From: Rhodopseudomonas sp.
GTDB taxonomy: Bacteria > Pseudomonadota > Alphaproteobacteria > Rhizobiales > Xanthobacteraceae
DNA: 64,000 nt
Assembly: GCF_013377015.1 (NCBI RefSeq)
Contig: NZ_JACABA010000003.1
Location: 157,510-221,509 of the forward strand
Reading direction: 5' to 3'
Positions 52,818 to 64,000 of this stretch are shown piece by piece. Numbering within the stretch: the stretch's first letter is position 1; every line of letters starts with the position of its first letter. A program made the position numbers and the translations under genes. The notes under the pieces are model-generated. The model ran no database searches. It was not told the DNA's origin and worked only from the letters and a program-made list of their open reading frames with translations.

Positions 52818-54788
52818 ATGACCCTAGGCATCACATTGAACAAAACAACTCAGACGTTCGATCGCATCGCATTCAGCCCTTTTCATATCGAGGAAATCTA
52901 CCCGATTATCGATGGCGGGCGGTTTCCGGTAAAGCGGATCGTCGGCGAGCCGATCGAGGTCTGGGCCGACATCTTTCGCGATGGGCATGACGTGGTGGCC
53001 GCCGCGCTGATTTGGCGTAGGGAGCAGGACAGTGACTGGCGGCGCGCGCCGATGCGGCATCAGGTCAATGACCGCTGGAGCGGATCGTTCGTCCCGGATG
53101 CGCCCGGGCGCTACATCTATGCGATCGAAGCCTGGACCGACGAATTCGCGACCTGGCGTCACGCCATCGAGTTGAAGCGGCAGGCGGGACAGGACGTGAC
53201 GCTCGACGCGCTCGAAGGCGCCGGCATGCTAACCAAGCCACAGTCCGGCGGACCCGAGGCCGTGGCGATCATTCAAGGGCAATGCGAAGCCTACCTGGAA
53301 ACCGGGGACGTCGCCCCGCTGCTCGCGCCCGAACTCGCCGAGGCGATGGCCGACAGCCAGACGCGCACGGATTTGACCCGCTCGCCATTGCTGCCCCTGA
53401 CGATCGACCGGCCGCTGGCGCGCAACGGCGCCTGGTACGAGATGGTGCCGCGCAGCCAGGGCACGGTCCCCGGCCAACACGGCACCTTCCGCGACTGCAT
53501 CGCGCGGCTGCCGGACATCGCCGCGATGGGCTTCGACGTGATCTACTTCACTCCGATTCACCCGATCGGCCACACCAATCGCAAGGGCCGCAACAATGCG
53601 CTCACGGCGGCGCCCGGCGACCCGGGCAGCCCCTATGCGATCGGCGCGGAGCAAGGCGGCCACGACGCCGTGCATCCCGAACTCGGAACGCTGGACGATT
53701 TTCGCGCCTTCGTCGACGCCTGCAAGCTGGTCGAGATCGAAGTCGCGCTCGACATCGCCGTGCAATGCTCGCCGGATCATCCCTGGCTGACCCAGCATCC
53801 GGACTGGTTCAGGCGACGGCCGGACGGCTCGATGCGCTATGCCGAGAATCCGCCGAAGAAATATGAAGACATCGTCAACCCGGATTTCTCCTGCGACGAC
53901 GCGGGATCGCTCTGGAACGCGCTGCGCGACGTCATCCTGTTTTGGGTCGATCACGGCGTGAAGATCTTCCGGGTCGACAATCCGCACACCAAGCCGTTCC
54001 GGTTTTGGGAATGGCTGATCCATGACGTTCAGCTGCGTCATCCGGACGTCATATTCCTGGCGGAAGCGTTCACCCGGCCGAAACTGATGAAGGCGCTCGC
54101 CAAGCTCGGCTTCACCCAATCCTACACCTACTTCACGTGGCGTACGCAGAAGTGGGAGCTGGAGGAATATCTGCGCGAACTCACCGACTATCCGGAGCGT
54201 GATTACTACCGGCCGAATTTCTTCGTCAACACGCCGGACATCCTGCCCTTCCATCTGCAGGGCGGCGAGCCGTGGATGTTCAAATCCCGTCTTGCGCTCG
54301 CCGCAACCCTGTCATCCACCTATGGCATCTACAACGGTTTCGAGCTGCTCGAACACGAGCCGATCCCCGGCAAGGAGGAATATCTCCATTCCGAAAAATA
54401 CGAGATCAAGGTGCGTGACTGGGATCAGCCGGGCAACCTGAAGCCCTATATCCGCGACATCAACCGCGCCCGCCGCGCCAATCCGGCGCTGCAGCAGACC
54501 AGCAATTTGCGGTTTGTGCCGATCGAGGACGGTAACGTGATCGGTTTCGTCAAGCAGTCCGCCGACGGCGGCAATGCGGTGGCGGTGGCGATTGCCTTGT
54601 CACGCGATTACCACGAATTCTGGTTTCCGTTCGGCGACCTGCAGGTCGAATCGGGCGGCGAGCGCCGTGCCGTCGCCGCCGTCGAGAACCTGATCACCGG
54701 CGAAAGGCACCCGGTCGAATGGGGCGGCATTCGCCTGCGGATCGATCCGCAACGCGACCCGGCGCTGCTGTTTCGCTGCCTCGCCTGA
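52818..54788 (+). CDS. glgE: alpha-1,4-glucan:maltose-1-phosphate maltosyltransferase
   Basis: 656 residues, GH13 subfamily 3. N-terminal beta-sandwich (about 15-120), helical insert, then the barrel with FTPIHPIGHTNRKG, IFRVDNPHTKPF (nucleophile Asp), IFLAEAF (acid Glu) and the long maltosyltransferase-type PERDYYRPNFFVNTPDILP. Extends linear alpha-glucan by two glucoses using maltose-1-phosphate, the last step of the route from trehalose to glycogen. First gene of a five-gene unit; 12 nt before treS. Confidence 0.93.
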   Translation: MTLGITLNKTTQTFDRIAFSPFHIEEIYPIIDGGRFPVKRIVGEPIEVWADIFRDGHDVVAAALIWRREQDSDWRRAPMRHQVNDRWSGSFVPDAPGRYIYAIEAWTDEFATWRHAIELKRQAGQDVTLDALEGAGMLTKPQSGGPEAVAIIQGQCEAYLETGDVAPLLAPELAEAMADSQTRTDLTRSPLLPLTIDRPLARNGAWYEMVPRSQGTVPGQHGTFRDCIARLPDIAAMGFDVIYFTPIHPIGHTNRKGRNNALTAAPGDPGSPYAIGAEQGGHDAVHPELGTLDDFRAFVDACKLVEIEVALDIAVQCSPDHPWLTQHPDWFRRRPDGSMRYAENPPKKYEDIVNPDFSCDDAGSLWNALRDVILFWVDHGVKIFRVDNPHTKPFRFWEWLIHDVQLRHPDVIFLAEAFTRPKLMKALAKLGFTQSYTYFTWRTQKWELEEYLRELTDYPERDYYRPNFFVNTPDILPFHLQGGEPWMFKSRLALAATLSSTYGIYNGFELLEHEPIPGKEEYLHSEKYEIKVRDWDQPGNLKPYIRDINRARRANPALQQTSNLRFVPIEDGNVIGFVKQSADGGNAVAVAIALSRDYHEFWFPFGDLQVESGGERRAVAAVENLITGERHPVEWGGIRLRIDPQRDPALLFRCLA

Positions 54789-54799
54789 AAGGCGCAGCC

Positions 54800-58095
<3,296 letters not shown>

Positions 58096-58099
<4 letters not shown>

Positions 58100-60246
58100 C
58101 CACGAAACTTTCCGACGAAGCCTACGCGATCGTCGAAGGCCGCCATTCCGACCCGTTTCACTATCTCGGCCCCCACCGGGAAGGCGATCGGACCGTGGTG
58201 CGCGCTTTTCTCCCCGAAGCCTCGATGGTCGACGCCGTCGACGAGCACGGCGAAACTGCGACGCTGGAGCGTGTCCACCAGGCCGGATTGTTCGTCGGCC
58301 CGCTGCCCAATGGCTCCGGCCGCTATCAGCTGCGCGCCAAATTCGGCGACACCCTTGTCGATCTCGAGGACCCCTATCGTTTCCCGCCGATTCTGACTGA
58401 ATTCGATCTCTATCTGCTCGGCGAAGGTACCCACCAGCGGCTGTATGACAAGCTCGGCGCGCATCCGATGACGCTCGAGGGCGTCAGCGGCGTCGGCTTC
58501 GTGGTGCTGGCGCCGAATGCGCGACGCGTCAGCGTGGTCGGCGACTTTAATTTCTGGGACCCGCGGCGGCACCCGATGCGGGTCCGCGGCAACGGCTATT
58601 GGGAATTGTTCGTCCCGGCGGCGATGCCAGGCGATCACTACAAGTTCGATATCGTCGGCCCGCACGGGCAACAGTTACCGCTGAAGTCCGATCCGATGGC
58701 GTTCGCCGCGGAGCTGCGTCCGAGCACCGCATCGATCGTGCTCGATCAGACCCGTTTGCCGCATCCGCGGTCCGCTCCCGACCGGGTCAACACATTTGAT
58801 GCCCCAATGTCGATCTACGAGGTCCATCTCGGCTCGTGGCGGCGCAAGGACGGCAATCAATGGCTGAGCTATCGCGAACTGGCTGAGACGATGCCCGCTT
58901 ATGTGCGCGATCTCGGCTTCACCCATGTCGAATTCCTGCCGGTCAGCGAACATCCGTTCGACGGCTCCTGGGGTTATCAGCCGACCGGACTGTTCGCGCC
59001 GACCAGTCGGTTCGGCACGCCGGAAGATTTCTGCGCCCTGATCGACGCCTGCCATCGGGAAGGCATCGCCGTGCTGCTCGACTGGGTGCCCGGGCATTTT
59101 CCCGACGATCCGCACGGGCTCGGCCATTTCGACGGCACCGCGCTGTACGAGCACGCCAATCCGCTGCAGGGCCGGCATATGGACTGGGGCACCCTGATCT
59201 ACAACTACGGCCGCACCGAAGTGGTCAACTTCCTCGTCGCCAACGCGCTGTTCTGGCTGGAGCGTTACAGCATCGACGGCCTGCGCGTCGATGCGGTGGC
59301 GTCAATGCTCTATCTCGACTACAGCCGGGACTCCGGCGCCTGGATTCCCAACAAGTTCGGCGGCCGCGAAAATATCGAGGCGATCGATTTCCTGCGCCGC
59401 TTCAATACCGAAGTGTTCGCCAAATTCCCGCAGGCCACTACCGCCGCCGAGGAATCCACCGCCTGGCCGCAGGTCTCGCGGCCGGTCGAATTCGGCGGGC
59501 TCGGCTTCGGCTACAAGTGGAACATGGGCTGGATGCACGACACGCTGAACTACATCAGCAAGGATCCGATCCACCGCAGGCATCATCACGGCGACATCCT
59601 GTTCGGGCTGCAATACGCGTTCTCCGAGAACTTCATCCTGCCGCTGTCGCACGACGAAGTCGTGCACGGCAAGAAATCGCTGATCGGCCGGATGCCCGGC
59701 GACGACTGGCAGCGCTTCGCCAATCTGCGGGTGTACTTTGGCTTCATGTTCGGTCACCCCGGCAAGAAGCTGCTGTTTATGGGCTGCGAATTCGCGCAGG
59801 AACGCGAATGGAATCATGATAGCTCGCTCGACTGGCACCTGCTGGAGCAGGCGAAATACCAGGGCATCCAGTCGCTGATCCGCGACCTCAATCAGCTGTA
59901 TCGCACGCTACCGGCGCTGCACGAATTGGATTGCGACCCGTTCGGATTCGAATGGATCGTCACCGACGATGCCGACCGCAACGTGTTCGCCTGGATCCGA
60001 AAGGGTAACGATGCCCGCGCCCGCTGCCTGGTGATCGCGAATTTCTCGCCGAACGTCTATCGCGATTACCGCGTCCGGGTCCCGTTCCCGGGCAAATGGC
60101 GTGAGGTACTCAATTCCGACTCGGCGCATTATGGCGGCAGCAATACCGGCAATATCGGCGAGGTTCGCACCCTTGACGGGCTGATACCCGAGCTTAGTCT
60201 GACGATCCCGCCGCTGGCAGCCATTTTTCTCACGCCGGAAGACTAA
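58096..60246 (+). CDS. glgB: 1,4-alpha-glucan branching enzyme
   Basis: 716 residues, with two CBM48-like N-terminal domains and the GH13 barrel: [18 protein letters not shown] (nucleophile Asp), [11 protein letters not shown] (Glu), [15 protein letters not shown] (transition-state Asp), and [14 protein letters not shown]. Adds alpha-1,6 branches to the glucan made by GlgE. Starts inside the treS stop (ATGA). Confidence 0.95.
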
Positions 60247-60248
60247 GC

Positions 60249-62327
60249 ATGCGCCTGACCGCAGGAAACTCCGCCCGCCTCGGCGCCAGCTGGGACGGCC
60301 TCGGCACCAACTTTGCGCTGTTTTCCGCCAACGCTCACAAGGTTGAGCTGTGCCTGTTCGACAGTCAGGGCCGCCGCGAACTCGAACGGATCGAGCTCCC
60401 GGAGCGCACCGAAGACGTCTGGCACGGCTATCTGAACGACGTCTCGCCCGGCCAGCTCTACGGTTACCGCGTGCACGGTCCCTACGATCCGGAACGCGGC
60501 CACCGCTTCAACGCCCACAAGCTGCTGCTCGACCCTTACGCCAAGCGGCTGTTCGGCCGCCTGGTGTGGAGCGACGCGCATTTCGCCTATCGCACCGGCA
60601 GCGCCCGCGAAGACCTGTCGTTCGACCGCCGCGACAACGCGCGCGGCATGCCGAAAGCGGTGGTGGTCGACGAGACCACCAGCTGGGGACGGCAACAGAG
60701 CCGGCCCAACATTCCCTGGGAAGACACCGTCATTTACGAAGCCCATGTCAAAGGGCTGACGCAGCTGCGCCAGGACGTGCCGCCGGGCTTGCGCGGCACC
60801 TTCGGCGGCCTGGCGGCGCCGGCGATGATCGATCATTTCAAGCGGCTCGGCATTACCACCATCGAGCTGCTGCCGGCGCAGGGCTTCGTCGACGACCGCA
60901 CCCTGGTCGAAAAGAAGCTGGTGAACTACTGGGGCTACAATACGCTGTCGTTCTTCGCGCCGGAGCCGCGCTACGCGCAGGACAATGCGCTCGATGCGTT
61001 CCGCACCACCGTCGCACGACTGCACGACGCCGACATCGAGGTGATCCTCGACGTCGTCTACAACCACACCGCCGAGGGCAATCATCTCGGCCCGACGCTG
61101 TCGTTCCGCGGCATCGACAACGCCTCGTATTATTGGCTGATGCCGGACAATCCGCGGTTCTACGACGATTTCACCGGATGCGGCAGCTCGGTCAATCTCA
61201 CCCATCCGCGGGTGCTGCAGATGGTGATGGATAGCTTGCGCTACTGGGTCGAAGTCTGCCACGTCGACGGCTTCCGGTTCGATCTCGCCACCACGCTGGC
61301 GCGCGGCCCGCAGGGCTACGACCGCAATTCCGGATTCTTCACCGCGATCCGGCAGGACCCGGTGCTGGCCTCGGTCAAGCTGATCGCCGAGCCGTGGGAT
61401 CTCGGCATGGGCGGCTATCAGGTCGGCGCGTTTCCGTCGCAATGGTCGGAGTGGAACGACCGCTACCGCAGCGCGATGCGGCGCTACTGGAGCGGCGAAG
61501 GCAGCCTGATCGGCGAAGTGTCGCGACGGATGACGGCCTCGTCAGATATTTTCAACCATGACGGAAGGATGCCGCGCGCCAGCATCAATCATGTCACGGT
61601 GCATGACGGCTTCACGCTGGCCGATCTGTTCAGCTACAACGAGAAGCACAACGAGGCCAACGGCGAGGACAACCGCGACGGCTCCAGCGACAATCTCAGC
61701 AACAATTGCGGCGTCGAAGGTCCGACCGACGATACCGAGATTCTGGCGTTGCGCCGGCAGTTGCGCAAGAACCAGCTGGCCTGCCTGTTCCTCGCCCAGG
61801 GCGTGCCGCTGATGCTGGCCGGCGACGAGGTCGGCAATACCCAGAGTGGCAACAACAACGCCTATTGTCAGGACAACGAAGTCGGCTGGGTGGGCTGGGA
61901 CGGCCTCCATCGCGAAGGCGAAGACATGGTCGAGTTCGTCGGCCTGATGACCGAGTTGCGCCGGCGATTTCCCCAGATCCGCTCGCGGCGCTGGCTCGAT
62001 GGCCGCCGCGCCGACGGCACTTACGGCGTGCTGTGGCTGACGCCCGCGGCCGAGGAAATGACCGAGCAGGATTGGGCGTTTCCGGATGGCCGGTTTCTGG
62101 CCTACGTGCTCAGCCCCGCCGAATCCGACGCCACGGCAATCTTCATCGTGTTGAATTCGGCCCTGGACGCGATCACCTTCAGCCTGCCGAAGATGACGGA
62201 ATATCAGAGCTGGCATCAGCTGTTCGATACCAGTTCGGAAAGCGTGCGGGCCGCAGCGCTGCCGTCGGGCAGCGAGAGCACCGCGCCGCCGCGATCCGTC
62301 CTGGCATTCTCGGGAGCGGCCGATTGA
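60249..62327 (+). CDS. glgX: glycogen debranching enzyme GlgX
   Basis: 692 residues. CBM48 then GH13_11 barrel: VDGFRFDLATTLAR, KLIAEPWDLGMGGYQVG, NHVTVHDGFTLADLFSYNEKHNEANGEDNRDG. Removes short side chains from limit dextrin to give maltodextrin for MalQ or TreY. ATG at 60249 is 2 nt after the glgB stop, and the stop overlaps the TTG start of treZ. Confidence 0.94.
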   Translation: MRLTAGNSARLGASWDGLGTNFALFSANAHKVELCLFDSQGRRELERIELPERTEDVWHGYLNDVSPGQLYGYRVHGPYDPERGHRFNAHKLLLDPYAKRLFGRLVWSDAHFAYRTGSAREDLSFDRRDNARGMPKAVVVDETTSWGRQQSRPNIPWEDTVIYEAHVKGLTQLRQDVPPGLRGTFGGLAAPAMIDHFKRLGITTIELLPAQGFVDDRTLVEKKLVNYWGYNTLSFFAPEPRYAQDNALDAFRTTVARLHDADIEVILDVVYNHTAEGNHLGPTLSFRGIDNASYYWLMPDNPRFYDDFTGCGSSVNLTHPRVLQMVMDSLRYWVEVCHVDGFRFDLATTLARGPQGYDRNSGFFTAIRQDPVLASVKLIAEPWDLGMGGYQVGAFPSQWSEWNDRYRSAMRRYWSGEGSLIGEVSRRMTASSDIFNHDGRMPRASINHVTVHDGFTLADLFSYNEKHNEANGEDNRDGSSDNLSNNCGVEGPTDDTEILALRRQLRKNQLACLFLAQGVPLMLAGDEVGNTQSGNNNAYCQDNEVGWVGWDGLHREGEDMVEFVGLMTELRRRFPQIRSRRWLDGRRADGTYGVLWLTPAAEEMTEQDWAFPDGRFLAYVLSPAESDATAIFIVLNSALDAITFSLPKMTEYQSWHQLFDTSSESVRAAALPSGSESTAPPRSVLAFSGAAD

Positions 62328-64000
62328 ACCGGCCGAGCTTCGGACCGCGTCTGACGCAGAACGGCATCGAATTCCGGTTATGGGCACCGAATGCAAAGCG
62401 CGTCGATGTCGTCATCGACCACGTGCACCGGATGCAGCGCGGCGACGCCGGCTGGTTCTCCGCCGTAGTCGCCGAAGCGAAGCCCGGCGCGCAATATCGC
62501 TTCCGGATTGACGACGCCATCGACGTGCCCGACCCCGCGTCCGGATTTCAGCCGCAGGACGTTGCCGGGCCGAGCGAAGTGGTCGACCACGTCGCCTACC
62601 CATGGCGCGCGCAGGACTGGCGTGGCCGGCCGTGGCAGGACACCGTGCTGATCGAAACCCATGTCGGCACGTTCACGCCGCAGGGCACGTACCGCGCCAT
62701 GATTGGCAAGCTCGATGAACTGGTTGACACCGGCTTCACCGCGGTGGAACTGATGCCGCTGGCGGATTTTCCGGGCGCGCGCAATTGGGGCTATGACGGC
62801 GTGCTGTGGTACGCACCCGACAGCGCCTATGGCCGGCCCAAGGACCTCAAGGCGTTGATCGACGAGGCGCATCTGCGCGGGCTGATGGTGTTTCTCGACG
62901 TGGTCTACAATCACTTCGGCCCGGAGGGAAACTATCTCGGGCAATATGCGCCGGGCTTCTTCACCGCGGCGCAGACGCCGTGGGGCAGCGCGATCGACTA
63001 TCGCGTCGCCGAGGTCCGCGCCTTCGCGATCGAGAATGCGTTGTATTGGCTGCGCGACTATCGATTCGACGGGCTGCGGCTTGATGCCGTGCACGCGATT
63101 CCGGATCAGGGCGAGATCCCGATGCTGCACGAGCTCAGCCGCGAGGTCGGCCGGCTCGCGGCGCAGACCAACCGTCACATCCATCTGGTGCTCGAGAACG
63201 ACGACAATCGCGCTACCTTGCTCGATCCGAACGCCGAGCCGCCGCACGGAAACTATCGCGCGCAGTGGAACGACGACTATCACCACGCCTGGCACGTGTT
63301 CCTGACCGGGGAGAACGACGGCTATTATTCCGACTATGCGCCGTCGCCGCTGACTCATTTGGCGCGCGCGCTCGGTTCCGGTTTCGCCTATCAGGGCGAG
63401 CCTTCCGCGCATCGCGGCGGGGCGCCGCGCGGCGAGCCCAGCGGCGCGCTGCCGCCATTGGCGTTCGTCAACTTCCTGCAGAATCACGACCAGATCGGCA
63501 ATCGCCCGCTCGGCGACCGACTGGAAAGCCTCGCTGCGGTCGAGCCGATCGAGGCGGCGCTGGCGATCACGCTGCTGGCGCCGATGGTGCCGATGCTGTT
63601 CATGGGCGAGCAATGGGGATCGCAGGCGTCGTTCCCGTTCTTCTGCGATTTCCAAGGCGATCTCGCCGACGCGGTGCGCAACGGCCGGCGCCGGGAATTC
63701 GCCGGCGCCTATGCCAAATACGGCGACGACATCCCCGACCCGCTCAGCGACGCGGCATTCCGCTCCGCCGTCCTCGACCGGGACGCGCGCCACAGCGCGG
63801 CTGGCCGCCGCCGCCTTCACCTGGTCAAGCAGCTGCTCGCGATCCGCCGCCGCGAGATCGTCCCCCGACTCGCAGGCGCGCGGTTCGGTCGCGCAGCGGT
63901 GCGAGACAACGCGCTGCTGCGGGCCGATTGGAGTTTTGCCAACGGCGCCACGTTGCGTCTCGTCGCCAACCTGTCGGATCAGGAACTCCAGCTCGACCAA
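62324..64000 (+). CDS. treZ: malto-oligosyltrehalose trehalohydrolase, 3' end outside window
   Basis: 559 residues visible, open to the right edge. CBM48-like N-terminus (GPRLTQNGIEFRLWAPNAKRVDVV), GH13_10 barrel with LIETHVGTFTPQGTYRA, FLDVVYNHFGPEGNYLG, YRFDGLRLDAVHAI (nucleophile Asp), HLVLENDDN (Glu) and NFLQNHDQIGNRPLGDR. Releases trehalose from malto-oligosyltrehalose made by TreY. The start is TTG at 62324, overlapping the glgX TGA as TTGA, with GGGAG 8 nt upstream; the next ATG (62428) would cut the first domain. treY is expected downstream. Confidence 0.92.
   Translation, partial: MNRPSFGPRLTQNGIEFRLWAPNAKRVDVVIDHVHRMQRGDAGWFSAVVAEAKPGAQYRFRIDDAIDVPDPASGFQPQDVAGPSEVVDHVAYPWRAQDWRGRPWQDTVLIETHVGTFTPQGTYRAMIGKLDELVDTGFTAVELMPLADFPGARNWGYDGVLWYAPDSAYGRPKDLKALIDEAHLRGLMVFLDVVYNHFGPEGNYLGQYAPGFFTAAQTPWGSAIDYRVAEVRAFAIENALYWLRDYRFDGLRLDAVHAIPDQGEIPMLHELSREVGRLAAQTNRHIHLVLENDDNRATLLDPNAEPPHGNYRAQWNDDYHHAWHVFLTGENDGYYSDYAPSPLTHLARALGSGFAYQGEPSAHRGGAPRGEPSGALPPLAFVNFLQNHDQIGNRPLGDRLESLAAVEPIEAALAITLLAPMVPMLFMGEQWGSQASFPFFCDFQGDLADAVRNGRRREFAGAYAKYGDDIPDPLSDAAFRSAVLDRDARHSAAGRRRLHLVKQLLAIRRREIVPRLAGARFGRAAVRDNALLRADWSFANGATLRLVANLSDQELQLDQ

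Noticed and set aside
60243-61442. 399-codon leftward open frame
   Set aside because: Antisense to glgX with no family features.
62378-64000. 540-codon leftward open frame at the right edge
   Set aside because: The plus strand encodes TreZ with all GH13 motifs over the same stretch; the leftward frame has no motif and is an antisense shadow of a high-GC gene.

Overview
The window is high-GC, densely packed alphaproteobacterial chromosome. Gene content and protein style (fused transaldolase/glucose-6-phosphate isomerase, DUF2277, DUF3297 and DUF6894 proteins, SOUL protein, EcfG-type promoter matches, GTCATTGCGA...CGCAATGACG palindromic repeats) point to the Rhodopseudomonas/Bradyrhizobium group; this is inference from family knowledge, not from a database search. 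No rRNA, tRNA, CRISPR array, insertion sequence or prophage was recognised.

Layout. 0-10 kb: a cut-off collagen-like gene, small conserved proteins (DUF2277, SOUL, DUF2188, DoxX), a chemotaxis receptor, the bacterioferritin pair bfr/bfd, two paralogous small secreted proteins, a trans-aconitate methyltransferase translationally coupled to a lytic transglycosylase, then a toxin-antitoxin patch with a nonsense-truncated orphan CopG-type antitoxin and an intact VapBC pair. 10-20 kb: ettA, an L,D-transpeptidase, a sulfurtransferase/rhodanese/GFA run, a VWA protein and a MoxR ATPase on opposite strands around a GlsB-type membrane protein, and a cNMP-binding protein whose 3' end overlaps a metallophosphoesterase. 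20-41 kb: a vanA-GntR-vanB type aromatic O-demethylase locus with paired GTATAC sites, a divergent SMP-30/solute-binding-protein pair, a GIY-YIG protein, a diverged 254-bp tandem repeat, PHB depolymerase, a B12-binding radical SAM enzyme, glutathione peroxidase/DUF3297, an amidase, a proline iminopeptidase, a MarR regulator/SDR pair and periplasmic proteins.

41-64 kb is a continuous central-carbon and storage-sugar region. tal-pgi, gnd, zwf, pgl, gntK and a HAD phosphatase run left to right, most with overlapping or near-overlapping starts, and cover glucose-6-phosphate/gluconate oxidation and pentose phosphate exchange. Then malQ and a GH15 hydrolase run leftwards, and divergently glgE, treS-maltokinase fusion, glgB, glgX and treZ (cut by the right edge) run rightwards with ATGA/TTGA couplings. 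Together the second block can convert trehalose to maltose, maltose-1-phosphate and branched alpha-glucan (GlgE route), debranch it, and return it to trehalose (TreZ, with TreY presumably just outside).

The most informative regulatory signals are two perfect GGAAC-N16-CGTT matches to the alphaproteobacterial general stress response (EcfG) promoter, one before malQ and one before the DUF2188 gene, suggesting that part of the storage-sugar block is stress induced. Nothing here is clearly a wholly new system. The best candidates for undescribed biology are the tandem repeat at 28.4-28.9 kb, the broken antitoxin, the HAD phosphatase in the pentose phosphate operon, and the overlapping cNMP-binding/phosphoesterase pair.
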